From Cyclobacteriaceae bacterium (lineage in GTDB: Bacteria > Bacteroidota > Bacteroidia > Cytophagales > Cyclobacteriaceae), in NCBI GenBank assembly GCA_016787625.1, contig JAEUUD010000009.1, positions 1 to 39,296 on the forward strand: DNA of 39,296 bases, in the 5' to 3' direction. The notes below the pieces were generated by a model. The model had not been told where the DNA came from. It made no database searches and saw only the letters and a list, made by a program, of their open reading frames with translations. Below are positions 17,310-26,036 of the stretch, piece by piece (the stretch's first letter is position 1; every line of letters begins with the position of its first letter). A program made the translations under genes and the position numbers.

Positions 17310-18017
17310 TTACTCATCGCGATTGACACCCAGGTACATCATCACGTAATAAAGCAACGTAGTGATGGCACCGATGGCAGCTACAACGTATGTCATGGCA
17401 GCCCATTTCAACGCATCCTGAGCCATGTCATATTCACCAGGGGTGACGATATTGCGCGTCTTCACCCAGGCAAGCGCACGACGACTCGCGTCAAACTCGA
17501 CTGGAAGAGTAACAATCGCGAATACAGCGAACACGCCGTAACAGGCGATCATCACGAGAAGTGCTGTGCTCCAGGGCAGCACGCTTCCGGCGAAGAAACC
17601 ACCGAAAATCATTGCCATCATGATGAAGTTAAGTACACTGGCGCTGACATTTTGAATCGGAACCATGGCCGAACGGAACTGCAACATCGAGTAGGCCGTG
17701 GCATGCTGAACGGCATGACCACACTCATGTGCAGCGACTGCTGTTGCTGCTGCATTTCTTCCATGGTAGACCCCTTCACTAAGATTCACTGTCTTTGTCG
17801 CAGGATTGTAGTGGTCGGTCAATTGACCTTCCACGCTGACCACCTGGACATCATGAATGCCATTATCGGCAAGCATGAGCCGCGCAACGTCGGCGCCCGT
17901 CAGGTCCTTGGACAAATGAACCTGGGAATATTCCCTGAACTTGCTCTTTAGCCTTGAGCTAACCATCCAGCCAACCAGCATAAAGAAACCACCAATGATC
18001 AAAGCACCAAATCCCAT
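17310..18017 (-). CDS. Membrane zinc metallopeptidase of the YugP family (Zn_peptidase_2)
   Basis: The 235-residue protein has an N-terminal membrane span (GALIIGGFFMLVGWMVS), a cytoplasmic-type catalytic section with the zinc motif HECGH at 97-101, and three further spans. It contains EFDASRRA, with a likely third ligand or catalytic acid, near 173-180. This order is that of Zn_peptidase_2, called YugP in Bacillus. The substrate is unknown. It begins 10 bases after rfaE2 and ends at a strong terminator, so it is the last gene of the panC operon. Confidence 0.92.
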   Translation of the reverse strand: MGFGALIIGGFFMLVGWMVSSRLKSKFREYSQVHLSKDLTGADVARLMLADNGIHDVQVVSVEGQLTDHYNPATKTVNLSEGVYHGRNAAATAVAAHECGHAVQHATAYSMLQFRSAMVPIQNVSASVLNFIMMAMIFGGFFAGSVLPWSTALLVMIACYGVFAVFAIVTLPVEFDASRRALAWVKTRNIVTPGEYDMAQDALKWAAMTYVVAAIGAITTLLYYVMMYLGVNRDE

Positions 18018-18027
18018 ATGTTTTCTA

Positions 18028-18510
18028 TTAAGTTGTTTTAATTTTCTCTACTACGCGTGTCGTACTATAACCTGGTACAAATTCAATTGTTTGCACGACA
18101 CCTCCAGCATTTTTAACAACATCTGAGCCAACGATGTTTTCTGCCAAATAGTCACTCCCTTTGACCAAAACAGCCGGAAGGAGTTCAGAAATCAGCTTTA
18201 TTGGGGTGTCTTCGTTGAAAAAAACGACCAAATCAACTGCCTGAAGCGCTGCCATGACCCGTGCCCTGGATTGCTGATCCTGAATGGGTCGCTGAGGTCC
18301 TTTGAACCTGCTCACGGAATCATCGGTATTTAATCCAACGACCAGGACATCTCCCAGGTTCCGTGCCTTCTCCAGATAATCAACATGACCAAGGTGAAGA
18401 ATGTCAAAGCAGCCGTTGGTGAACACCACTTTCTTTCTCTGGGATTTCCACTTTTCAACAAGCGCCTTTCCTTCGGCAAGGCCCTTTATTTTGTTGGCGG
18501 TGTCTTCCAT
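18028..18510 (-). CDS. rfaE2: D-glycero-beta-D-manno-heptose 1-phosphate adenylyltransferase
   Basis: This enzyme activates heptose 1-phosphate with ATP to ADP-heptose for lipopolysaccharide core synthesis. The 160-residue product is the stand-alone nucleotidyltransferase domain, without the sugar-kinase half fused to it in E. coli HldE. It shows VVFTNGCFDILHLGH with the HxGH motif at 39-42, the VGLNTDDSVSRFKG loop, and the ending EFVPGYSTTRVVEKI that carries the second ATP-binding signature. The ATG at 18510 is chosen; 22 more codons upstream would lie in the previous gene and do not fit the family. Even so it overlaps that gene by 25 bases. The matching kinase is not in this window. Confidence 0.93.
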   Translation of the reverse strand: MEDTANKIKGLAEGKALVEKWKSQRKKVVFTNGCFDILHLGHVDYLEKARNLGDVLVVGLNTDDSVSRFKGPQRPIQDQQSRARVMAALQAVDLVVFFNEDTPIKLISELLPAVLVKGSDYLAENIVGSDVVKNAGGVVQTIEFVPGYSTTRVVEKIKTT

Positions 18511-19487
18511 CTGACAAGTGTGTAGCTGATGATCAAAGATACAACTCCCCCCATGATCATGGAAAGGGTCTGCCATGCATGGAAAATAAAAACGAATGCA
18601 ATAGCATCTGCCTGTGGCAATGCGTAGAGCACAACAAGGCCAAGTGGTACAATCGTATGATAAGAACCCGTTCCTCCCGGAAGTGGCGCCGCCATGGCAA
18701 TGGCGCCAAGGGCAAACAAGGTAAGCACCGCGCCAAAGCCCAAATCAGCGGTTGTTTCAAAGGCCATGATTACCGTGTAGCTCATCATGAAATACAAAAA
18801 CCAAATCGCAACCGAGTAAAAAATAAACAGCCACTTATGCTGCATTTCAAAAACAGAAAGCAATCCGGTTTTGAAGCCACGAAGGATCTTCAACAAGGCT
18901 GGGTTCTTCCTGAATTGATACAAAGACAACAGGAAGAGTATTCCTAAAACTCCGCCGGCATACATCCACCAGGGTATTGCCGTTGATTCGCCTGATCCTA
19001 TTCCAAGCGATGAAATAAACATCATCAGTTTATCCCATTCAACAAGAAAAGCAATGGCAATGACGGCGAGCAGACATAACACGTCGACGATACGTTCAAC
19101 AACGACAGTTCCGAACGAAACTTCTACCGGTGTTTTCTCCAGCTTGAGAAGGTTGTAGCACCTGGAAATTTCACCGCCCCTGGGAATGGCAAGATTCACC
19201 ATGTATCCTATCATCACCGAATAAAAACTGGTGCTGAGCTTTACTTTGTTGCCTGTTGCTTCCAGCAACATCCGCCACCGCTCTGCACGAAGGAAATGAC
19301 TGATATAGGCAACCAGCAACATGGCCAGAAGATAGGTTTTGTCTGATCCCTGCCATGCCCGCCAGATGTACTGCGCCTTGTTCTCTCCCTCTCCAACATT
19401 AAGTCCACGTAGTGAAAGCCAAAGCAGAAGGGCTGTGATGGCGAGCATGCCAGCATACTGTAATGCCGATCGAAGTCCCTTGCTCAT
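18486..19487 (-). CDS. Lysylphosphatidylglycerol synthase-like (YbhN/UPF0104) flippase-fold membrane protein
   Basis: The 333-residue protein has about eight membrane spans and matches the transmembrane domain shared by MprF and YbhN (LPG_synthase_TM). Motifs include LRAERWRMLLEATG after the second span, IGYMVNLAIPRGGEISRCYNL, and GTVVVERIVDVLCLL, all typical of that family, and a late APLPGGTGSYHTI segment. No lysyl-transferase domain follows, so it is not an MprF synthase; a lipid flippase or transporter role is inferred. It overlaps panC by 4 bases (ATGA) and rfaE2 by 25 bases, showing tight coupling. Its neighbour rfaE2 makes a lipid/LPS-related substrate plausible but unproven. Confidence 0.88.
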   Translation of the reverse strand: MSKGLRSALQYAGMLAITALLLWLSLRGLNVGEGENKAQYIWRAWQGSDKTYLLAMLLVAYISHFLRAERWRMLLEATGNKVKLSTSFYSVMIGYMVNLAIPRGGEISRCYNLLKLEKTPVEVSFGTVVVERIVDVLCLLAVIAIAFLVEWDKLMMFISSLGIGSGESTAIPWWMYAGGVLGILFLLSLYQFRKNPALLKILRGFKTGLLSVFEMQHKWLFIFYSVAIWFLYFMMSYTVIMAFETTADLGFGAVLTLFALGAIAMAAPLPGGTGSYHTIVPLGLVVLYALPQADAIAFVFIFHAWQTLSMIMGGVVSLIISYTLVRWKTPPTK

Positions 19488-20335
19488 GCGATCTCGTCTT
19501 GTGATTCAACCACCAGGTTATCAATAAGACGCACATTGCCCACATAGGCCGCTATCAGGATCACTGCACGTGTGGGTGATTCTTTCACTTCGAAGGTATC
19601 CTGATCAACAACCTCCAGATATTCCATCCGGACGCCTTTGCTATCACACAATGCAGCAACCCTTGTTCGTAATTCAGAAAGCGGCAGGCCTTGTATAAGG
19701 CCCTGTTGGGTGGCGCGCAATCCCTGATAAAGGACGGTTGCCCTGTTGCGTTCGTCAACTGACAAGCGTTGGTTTCGTGATGAAAGAGCCAGACCATCAT
19801 GTTCCCTGACTGTTGGAACAACATGAAGCTGAACGTTGAACTTCATGGCCTCAATCAGTTTTGATATGATCATGACTTGCTGGTAGTCCTTTTGACCGAA
19901 GTAAGCAATGTCTGGTTGAACGATATTAAACAGTTTTGAAACGACGACGGCGACGCCGCTAAAGTGACCGGGACGAAATTCACCTTCAAGGATGCGGTCG
20001 AGCTTGTCAAACGAAATGGTCAACGGTTCTGCACGATGATACATCACGGTGTTGGATGGACAGAACAACACATCGCATGATGCTTGCTCCAACAGGTCAA
20101 TATCCTGTTCCAGCGTTCTGGGATACTTGGCGAGATCTTCCGGATTGCCGAATTGTGTGGGGTTGACGTATATGGAACAGACCGTTATATCGTTGTGATT
20201 TTTTGATGCATTGATCAATCCCAGATGACCCTTGTGCAGGGCTCCCATAGTGGGAACAAAACCTATTGAAGACTGGCCAGACCGGAGCGATTTCAGATGG
20301 TCCCGCAGGGGTGCGATCTCCTTAAAAATGTGCAT
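19484..20335 (-). CDS. panC: Pantothenate synthetase
   Basis: PanC condenses pantoate with beta-alanine using ATP, giving pantothenate for coenzyme A. The 283-residue product has the nucleotidyltransferase motif PTMGALHKGH (HKGH 34-37), the SIYVNPTQF strand, the pantoate-binding GHFSGVAVVVSKLFNIV region, the KDYQQ loop and the DGLALSSRN motif. The ATG at 20335 is chosen over an upstream extension because it begins MHIFKEI, aligns with the family, and lies downstream of a perfect -7 box. It is first in the minus-strand operon panC, flippase-like gene, rfaE2, zinc peptidase, and divergent from the GT5 gene, with promoters back to back. Confidence 0.97.
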   Translation of the reverse strand: MHIFKEIAPLRDHLKSLRSGQSSIGFVPTMGALHKGHLGLINASKNHNDITVCSIYVNPTQFGNPEDLAKYPRTLEQDIDLLEQASCDVLFCPSNTVMYHRAEPLTISFDKLDRILEGEFRPGHFSGVAVVVSKLFNIVQPDIAYFGQKDYQQVMIISKLIEAMKFNVQLHVVPTVREHDGLALSSRNQRLSVDERNRATVLYQGLRATQQGLIQGLPLSELRTRVAALCDSKGVRMEYLEVVDQDTFEVKESPTRAVILIAAYVGNVRLIDNLVVESQDEIA

Positions 20336-20359
20336 TCCAAGCCTTTTTTTGGAAGGTCG

Positions 20360-20367
20360 CAAATATA
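20360..20367 (-). promoter_or_regulatory. -7 box of the panC operon
   Basis: On the minus strand TATATTTG is an exact TAnnTTTG box, 24 bases upstream of the panC ATG. No clear TTG is visible at the expected upstream spacing. Confidence 0.6.
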
Positions 20368-20388
20368 GGCTTAATAATTGAGCCACAG

Positions 20389-20419
20389 TTGAATAAGGGG
20401 TGGAATTCCCGTATCTTTG
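20389..20419 (+). promoter_or_regulatory. Promoter of the GT5-DUF4270-glmS operon
   Basis: TTG at 20389-20391 and an exact TATCTTTG at 20412-20419 are separated by 20 bases, the classic Bacteroidota -33/-7 arrangement. The ATG follows 29 bases later. It faces away from the panC promoter, so the two operons share a ~110-base control region. Confidence 0.7.
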
Positions 20420-20448
20420 TCCCTCGTTTCTTTATAAAAATCAAGACT

Positions 20449-21252
20449 ATGTCCAAACTACGCATCCTCTATGTAGCCAGTGAGATCAACCCCTTTCTGC
20501 AAACGTCCGAGGTTGCCGAATTCGTTCGTAAACTACCGCAGGCCATGCAAGAAAAGGGAATGGAAATCCGCATTCTTGTGCCCAGGTTTGGTTTGATCAA
20601 TGAACGAAAAAACAGGCTTCATGAGGTTGTCCGTCTTTCCGGGATCAATATATCTGTTGGTGATGAAGAAAAGCCGCTGATCATCAAGGTGGCCTCTATC
20701 CCAAACGCGAAATTGCAAGTGTACTTCATCGATAACGAAGATTATTTTCATCGTAAGTCCATGTTTCATGACAAGGAAAACAGGTTTTACGAAGACAACG
20801 ATGAGCGGGCGATCTTCTTCTGCAAGGGGGTCATCGAGACCGTTCGCAAACTAGGCTGGGGACCAGACATCGTGCATTGCAATGACTGGATTACGAGTTT
20901 CATACCGCTCTACCTGAAAACAACGTACAAGAATGATCCGTTGTTTAAGAATACAAAGACCGTCTTCACCATTTACAACAACAGCTTTAGTCACAAGTTC
21001 AAGGGCGACCTGATGGGTAAGGTGAAGATGATGGACATAGAGGATAACATGCTGGGCCACCTCAAAACGGGGGATTACGAAGGCTTTATTAAATTGGGGG
21101 CCCAATTTGCAGATGTGGTTTCTGTGGCCGGGGACAATAAAAAACTGGAAGGTTTAGTTAAGAAAATTAAAGAGAAGAAAGTTGAAACCATCGAGAAGGA
21201 CGATAACTATACAGAATCGTTTTACAACCTGTACACGGAACTGGCTGGTTAG
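20449..21252 (+). CDS. Glycogen/starch synthase N-terminal (GT5) domain protein, C-terminal half absent
   Basis: The 267-residue product resembles the N-terminal Rossmann half of GT5 glycogen synthases: ILYVASEINPFLQTSEVAEFVRKLP at the start, EIRILVPRFG, DNEDYFHRK, ERAIFFCKGVIE, and PDIVHCNDWITSFIPLYLK. The whole C-terminal nucleotide-sugar-binding half is missing, and the KxGG motif that contacts ADP-glucose reads QTSE. The ATG at 20449 follows a consensus promoter and is preferred to an upstream in-frame start. Such short forms are known to me as a Bacteroidota-wide family next to panC; their activity is not established. It should not be assumed to make glycogen. The last 71 bases may overlap the next gene. 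Confidence 0.85.
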   Translation: MSKLRILYVASEINPFLQTSEVAEFVRKLPQAMQEKGMEIRILVPRFGLINERKNRLHEVVRLSGINISVGDEEKPLIIKVASIPNAKLQVYFIDNEDYFHRKSMFHDKENRFYEDNDERAIFFCKGVIETVRKLGWGPDIVHCNDWITSFIPLYLKTTYKNDPLFKNTKTVFTIYNNSFSHKFKGDLMGKVKMMDIEDNMLGHLKTGDYEGFIKLGAQFADVVSVAGDNKKLEGLVKKIKEKKVETIEKDDNYTESFYNLYTELAG

Positions 21253-22738
21253 ATCAGTCGGGTTTGCATTCCTCAGTGTTCTTCTTTTTTTGCTTTCATG
21301 TACGGATGATGCCGCACTGATCGGCTATCGCAAAGAATCCCGTTCTGCCATTCGGTATGTAGAAATTCCGCTGAATGCCAGCGTTTTGCTTCATTCTCCA
21401 TTGTCAACAAGAAATACCCTGCAGGAGGGGGTTAATCGCCTTCTGGTTGGTCATGCAACGGATCCAACCTTTGGGCATGTTGAAGCCAAGAGTTATTTCA
21501 ATTTTTCTCCTCCCGTGCAATGGACCACACCTGCGCCAGATGCAGTGTTTGAATCACTGGAGCTCCAGCTTAAGTTCGACTATTACGCGTATGGGCCGCT
21601 GGATAACAGTGCTGTTTTTCTCGAAGTTTATGAAATCGTGGATCAACTCAATTCCTCTGTGGAATATTATAACACAACACCTGTCAATCTCGGCGCTACC
21701 GCTGTTGCGGACACGTTGATCGAGCTTGGCGCTGACGAAATACGGGATGGTTGGGCAGCATACATCGACAATACTGCAGCAAATGATGCCTATTTTACCT
21801 TGACCATAAAACTGAATAGCACATATGGTCTCAATCTTTTCAACGACCTTTTAAACGACCAGGCCGTATTCAGCAATTTTTCAACATTTACCTCCCGATA
21901 TCCGGGTTTTGCCGTTACCTCACCGTCAGCGAGCAAGATCCTGGGCATTGCTCCCGTCTACAGTCTTCCAACACCTTCAGAATTTGACTCAAAAGTAATT
22001 CTAAAGTATAAGGAAGGAGCAAATGTTTATGCCGTCGATTATCCGATCTATTACACGATCCTCCAGGTATCTGAAGACAAGCAAGAGGTCTTTCCCTCCA
22101 TTTCCTTTAGTGGAATTGAAGCGGATTGGAGTTCAACTCCCCTGTCCGGCATTGTGCCTTTTGAGGACTTCCATACTGTTGATGGCAATCTGCCCATTCA
22201 GAGTGGAACGGGGCTGATGACCAAACTGGACTTGACTCCCGTGTTCGATTACTTTGATTCACTGGATGTGGTGGTTATCAATTCAGCAGAGTTTATCATG
22301 GAGAACATTTCTTCAACGAAGCCGCCGCAGAAAATTCAATTGGCCATTCTCGACTCCATTAATGGATTCAGGCCCATTTACCTTGACACATTGATCAACA
22401 ACCAACCTGTTTACGATCCCTATTTACGCGCCATACAGCTCAACGGAGGGGTGAACCTACTCACCGTAAATATTGATGAAACCCGCGCGGTTATCCTCAA
22501 CGAACTCTCAGGTAACTCGGTGTTTGTGGATCAGGGTACAGGGAAAATCGACCCCATTATTGTCACGGAGTTCTTTCAGCAACTACTCAACTTAAAAACC
22601 AGTTCCAAGCGCGCAAAATCAATCGCCGTGTATCCTATCGATATGGAATTTCAAAAATCGGTTAGCTCGCTGCTTTTGGACCCATCTTCTGCTAAATTGC
22701 GGGTGTATTACACCAAACCGCTAACGGCAATCCCTTAA
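21182..22738 (+). CDS. DUF4270 family lipoprotein
   Basis: The protein has a hydrophobic signal ending in LLFLLSC, so the cysteine (about residue 40 from the TTG at 21182) is a likely lipid site. The mature part is ~480 residues, beta-rich, with the family pattern of repeated SLELQLKFDYY- and AEFIMENISS-like strands. No ATG precedes the signal peptide. The only conventional in-frame start is TTG at 21182, which overlaps the GT5 gene by 71 bases and gives an unusually long n-region; a CTG at 21245 is another possibility. DUF4270 proteins are Bacteroidota envelope proteins of unknown function. It lies between the GT5 gene and glmS, with one base before glmS. Confidence 0.82.
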   Translation: MKPSRRTITIQNRFTTCTRNWLVRSVGFAFLSVLLFLLSCTDDAALIGYRKESRSAIRYVEIPLNASVLLHSPLSTRNTLQEGVNRLLVGHATDPTFGHVEAKSYFNFSPPVQWTTPAPDAVFESLELQLKFDYYAYGPLDNSAVFLEVYEIVDQLNSSVEYYNTTPVNLGATAVADTLIELGADEIRDGWAAYIDNTAANDAYFTLTIKLNSTYGLNLFNDLLNDQAVFSNFSTFTSRYPGFAVTSPSASKILGIAPVYSLPTPSEFDSKVILKYKEGANVYAVDYPIYYTILQVSEDKQEVFPSISFSGIEADWSSTPLSGIVPFEDFHTVDGNLPIQSGTGLMTKLDLTPVFDYFDSLDVVVINSAEFIMENISSTKPPQKIQLAILDSINGFRPIYLDTLINNQPVYDPYLRAIQLNGGVNLLTVNIDETRAVILNELSGNSVFVDQGTGKIDPIIVTEFFQQLLNLKTSSKRAKSIAVYPIDMEFQKSVSSLLLDPSSAKLRVYYTKPLTAIP

Positions 22739-22739
22739 T

Positions 22740-24575
22740 ATGTGCGGCATTGTTGCCTATGTGGGTCACCGCCAGGCCAGTGATGTAATCATCAAAGGGC
22801 TCAAGCGACTTGAATACCGCGGCTACGATAGTACGGGCATTGCCCTGCTTAACGGAGCGCTCAATGTTTACAAGAAAAAAGGCAAGGTCTCGGAACTTGA
22901 GACCTACCTGAATGGCCAGAACCTGCACAGCCGCATTGGAATGGGCCATACTCGGTGGGCAACGCATGGTGAGCCAAGCGACGAGAATGCACACCCACAT
23001 TATTCTGCTACCAAACACCTCGCCATTATTCATAATGGCATCATTGAAAACTACGCTGCACTTAAGCAGGAGCTCGTAAGAAAGGGGCATACGTTCCTGA
23101 GCGAAACCGATACAGAAGTCTTCATTCACTTCATTGAAGACATTAAGGAGAAAGAAAAGTGTGCCCTCGATGAAGCCGTCAGGCTTGCGCTAACAAAAGT
23201 TGTCGGTGCTTATGCGATCGTTGTGATGTCTTTTGATGATCCTGATCTTCTGATCGCTGCAAGAAAAGGAAGCCCACTGGTGGTCGGAGTAGGTAAAGGG
23301 GAATTCTTCATGGCTTCAGACGCTACACCCATCGTGGAGTATACCAATGAAGTTGTCTATCTCAATGATCAGGAAATTGCTGTGGTCAACAACGGTAAGC
23401 TTACCATCAAGAACGTAGCTAACCTTCCGCTTACCCCATACATCCAAACCGTAGACATCGAGCTGGAGGCGATCGAAAAAGGTGGCTTTGAGCATTTCAT
23501 GCTGAAGGAGATTTTTGAACAACCCCGATCGATACTGGATTGCATGAGGGGGCGACTTGATTCCGCTTCCAACAGGCTCATTCTCGGTGGCCTTCGAGAG
23601 TACATCAATAAACTGGTCAATGCCGACAGAATCCTGATTGTTGCCTGTGGCACTTCATGGCACGCTGGCCTTGTCGCTGAATATTTTTTTGAAGAGTTCT
23701 GCCGCATCCCTACGGAGGTAGAGTATGCATCTGAGTTCCGCTATCGTAACCCGGTCATCAGGGAAGGTGATGTGGTCATCGCGATTTCTCAATCAGGCGA
23801 AACGGCTGATACACTGGCCGCCATTGAACTGGCCAAGTCTCGCGGAGCCATCATCTTTGGCGTGTGCAATGTTGTCGGCTCCTCCATACCACGCATCACT
23901 CACGCAGGGGCGTACACTCACGCAGGTCCTGAAATTGGTGTGGCCAGCACAAAGGCCTTTACAGCACAACTCACTGTGCTTAACATGATCGCCTTAATTG
24001 TTGCTCATCAAAAAGGAACAATCACCGAACAGAAATTTCATGAAATGCTCGTGGAGATGGAAAACATTCCCTCCAAAGTGGAACGCGCACTGAAGCTTAA
24101 TGACCAGATCAAGGTACTGGCTGAGGAGTTCAAGGACGTAACCAATTTTCTGTACCTCGGTCGTGGCTATAATTTTCCTGTAGCCCTTGAGGGTGCGCTG
24201 AAGCTAAAAGAGATTTCCTACATCCACGCCGAAGGCTACCCGGCCGCGGAAATGAAACACGGACCGATCGCACTCATCGACCAGGAAATGCCCGTGGTGT
24301 TTATTGCCACCAAAGACAGCTCCTATGAGAAAGTGGTGTCGAACATACAGGAAGTAAAGGCAAGAAAAGGACGGGTCATCGCCGTTGTTACTGAAGGTGA
24401 TACCCAGATTCCTAAAATGGCTGAGTTCACTATTGAGGTTCCTGCTACCATTGAGCCTTTGATGCCCCTCATATCGGTTATCCCTTTGCAGTTACTTTCA
24501 TATCACATCGCTGTCATGCGCGGCTGCAATGTTGATCAGCCAAGGAACCTGGCGAAGTCTGTTACCGTCGAATAG
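22740..24575 (+). CDS. glmS: Glutamine--fructose-6-phosphate aminotransferase (isomerizing)
   Basis: GlmS makes glucosamine 6-phosphate from fructose 6-phosphate and glutamine, the first step toward UDP-GlcNAc for peptidoglycan and LPS. The 611 residues contain the N-terminal glutaminase with Cys2 as nucleophile (CGIVAYVGHRQ), GHTRWATHG, and HNGIIENY. Two SIS sugar-isomerase domains follow with CGTSWHAG, AISQSGETADT, GASTKAFT-type and LGRGYNFPVALEGALKLKEISY motifs. The conserved end PRNLAKSVTVE is present. It begins one base after the DUF4270 stop, so it is translated from the same operon. There is no room for a glmS ribozyme. Confidence 0.98.
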   Translation: MCGIVAYVGHRQASDVIIKGLKRLEYRGYDSTGIALLNGALNVYKKKGKVSELETYLNGQNLHSRIGMGHTRWATHGEPSDENAHPHYSATKHLAIIHNGIIENYAALKQELVRKGHTFLSETDTEVFIHFIEDIKEKEKCALDEAVRLALTKVVGAYAIVVMSFDDPDLLIAARKGSPLVVGVGKGEFFMASDATPIVEYTNEVVYLNDQEIAVVNNGKLTIKNVANLPLTPYIQTVDIELEAIEKGGFEHFMLKEIFEQPRSILDCMRGRLDSASNRLILGGLREYINKLVNADRILIVACGTSWHAGLVAEYFFEEFCRIPTEVEYASEFRYRNPVIREGDVVIAISQSGETADTLAAIELAKSRGAIIFGVCNVVGSSIPRITHAGAYTHAGPEIGVASTKAFTAQLTVLNMIALIVAHQKGTITEQKFHEMLVEMENIPSKVERALKLNDQIKVLAEEFKDVTNFLYLGRGYNFPVALEGALKLKEISYIHAEGYPAAEMKHGPIALIDQEMPVVFIATKDSSYEKVVSNIQEVKARKGRVIAVVTEGDTQIPKMAEFTIEVPATIEPLMPLISVIPLQLLSYHIAVMRGCNVDQPRNLAKSVTVE

Positions 24576-24654
24576 TTCCTTCCTTGTTGGAAAATAAAAA
24601 GTGCCCTGAAAAATCCTTGACTGGGTCTTAATCAACCATTGACATACTGCATGG

Positions 24655-24686
24655 TTTGAGAAATTGTACATCATGGGCTAAATTCA
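24655..24686 (+). promoter_or_regulatory. Possible promoter of the phzF-like gene
   Basis: TTTG (24655-24658) is followed after 20 bases by TAAATTCA (24679-24686), an imperfect -7 box. The remaining 127-base gap after glmS shows no good terminator. Confidence 0.3.
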
Positions 24687-24702
24687 GGACTACCCAAATG
24701 CC

Positions 24703-25542
24703 ATGAGTAAATCATATCAGTACCACCAATTGGATGTCTTCACCAACAAGCCGCTGCTTGGCAATGCGCTCGCCGTGGTCCATGAGGCCAATGATTTGTC
24801 CGAAAAGACAATGTCAGGCTTTGCACGGTGGACCAACTTGTCAGAAACTACTTTTCTCCTTTCGCCTACGAATAGTGAAGCGGATTACCGGGTCAGGATT
24901 TTTACACCGGGCGACGAACTTCCCTTTGCCGGACATCCAACCCTTGGAAGTTGTTACGCATGGCTGCTCGCAGGAGGAAGGCCTCATTCCAAGGAAGTCA
25001 TTGTTCAGGAATGCGGTGTCGGCCTTGTTAAAATTAGACGTGACGGAACAAAACTTGCCTTCGCCGCCCCTCCGGCAAAACGAACCGGAGACCTTGGAGA
25101 AGACACCTTATTAAAGATTACATCCTGCCTTGGAATCTCAAGAAAGGAAATCATTTCCCACCAATGGGTAGACAACGGTCCGGGTTGGTGTGCCATCATG
25201 CTGGGTTCTGCACGTCAGGTACTTGACCTCAAGCCCGACTTTCAGAAGATGGGCGGGTTGGCACTTGGCGTCATCGGTCCTCATCCTGCAGGCAGCAAAA
25301 CTGATTTTGAGGTGAGGGGATTTGTACCATCGTTGGGTGTCCCAGAAGATCCCGTAACCGGCAGTCTCAACGCAGGTATTGCGCAATGGCTGATTGCCTC
25401 TGGTCAGGCCGGAGATCACTATGTCGCCACTCAGGGAACAGTTCTACGGCGGAACGGTTCGGTGTTTGTCGATAAGGTAGGTAATGATATCTGGATAGGC
25501 GGTGAAGTCGTTGCCTGCATTGAAGGACGCGTGACCCTGTAG
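24703..25542 (+). CDS. PhzF family isomerase
   Basis: The 279-residue protein has the two-fold diaminopimelate-epimerase-like fold of PhzF: YHQLDVFTNKPLLGNALAVV at the N-terminus, the catalytic glutamate in TNLSETTF, RIFTPGDELPFAGHPTLG in the first half, and RGFVPSLGVPEDPVTGSLNAGI in the second. PhzF itself isomerises a phenazine precursor, but no phenazine genes are present, so this is one of the many family members with unknown substrate. The family name should not be read as phenazine synthesis. Its stop overlaps or nearly overlaps the start of the GNAT gene. Confidence 0.93.
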   Translation: MSKSYQYHQLDVFTNKPLLGNALAVVHEANDLSEKTMSGFARWTNLSETTFLLSPTNSEADYRVRIFTPGDELPFAGHPTLGSCYAWLLAGGRPHSKEVIVQECGVGLVKIRRDGTKLAFAAPPAKRTGDLGEDTLLKITSCLGISRKEIISHQWVDNGPGWCAIMLGSARQVLDLKPDFQKMGGLALGVIGPHPAGSKTDFEVRGFVPSLGVPEDPVTGSLNAGIAQWLIASGQAGDHYVATQGTVLRRNGSVFVDKVGNDIWIGGEVVACIEGRVTL

Positions 25543-25547
25543 TGTTT

Positions 25548-26036
25548 ATGTTGGAGCTCATCAAACCTTCGAGCGCTTTAGAGATGAACGAGATTCGCTC
25601 GCTGTTTACAGAGTATGCTTCAGGTCTTGGTATCAGCCTATGCTTTCAGGATTTTGACAACGAGCTGAAGGGGCTGCCCGGTGATTACCGCGAACCTGGA
25701 GGATTGTTGTTGCTCGCCAAAGTTGATCAGCTTTCAGCAGGTTGTTGTGCGCTTAGGCCGCTTAAGGTAAAGGGGCACGGCCATGCTGCAGAAATGAAAC
25801 GACTTTATGTGCGGCCAGCCTTTCGGGGCAAGGCAATTGGCTTACAACTTGTCAATGCTATACTTAAAGGGGCTGCATCAGCAGGCTACTCCGCCGTATT
25901 GCTCGATACCCTGGGAACCATGGGTGAGGCACAATCCCTTTACCAGCGACTGGGGTTTGTGGAGATTCCGGCTTATTACGATAATCCAATTAAAGGAGCG
26001 AAGTACCTCAAGCTTGATTTGACACAGACTCCTTAG
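25548..26036 (+). CDS. GNAT family N-acetyltransferase
   Basis: The ATG at 25548 gives 162 residues; a GTG at 25542 overlapping the phzF-like stop is an alternative two codons longer. The acetyl-CoA-binding signature is clear: MKRLYVRPAFRGKAIGLQLV, followed by a helix, then the strand VLLDTLGTM and the final YQRLGFVEIPAYY. The acceptor substrate is unknown; small molecules are common for this subgroup. It is probably co-transcribed with the phzF-like gene and runs convergently into the next gene, with 29 bases of 3' overlap. Confidence 0.92.
   Translation: MLELIKPSSALEMNEIRSLFTEYASGLGISLCFQDFDNELKGLPGDYREPGGLLLLAKVDQLSAGCCALRPLKVKGHGHAAEMKRLYVRPAFRGKAIGLQLVNAILKGAASAGYSAVLLDTLGTMGEAQSLYQRLGFVEIPAYYDNPIKGAKYLKLDLTQTP

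Noticed and set aside
22690..22739. glmS ribozyme
   Set aside because: The DUF4270 reading frame runs to one base before glmS, so there is no untranslated leader to hold it.
24703..25542. Phenazine biosynthesis locus
   Set aside because: Only a PhzF-fold gene is present; no other phenazine genes are nearby, and most PhzF relatives have other or unknown substrates.
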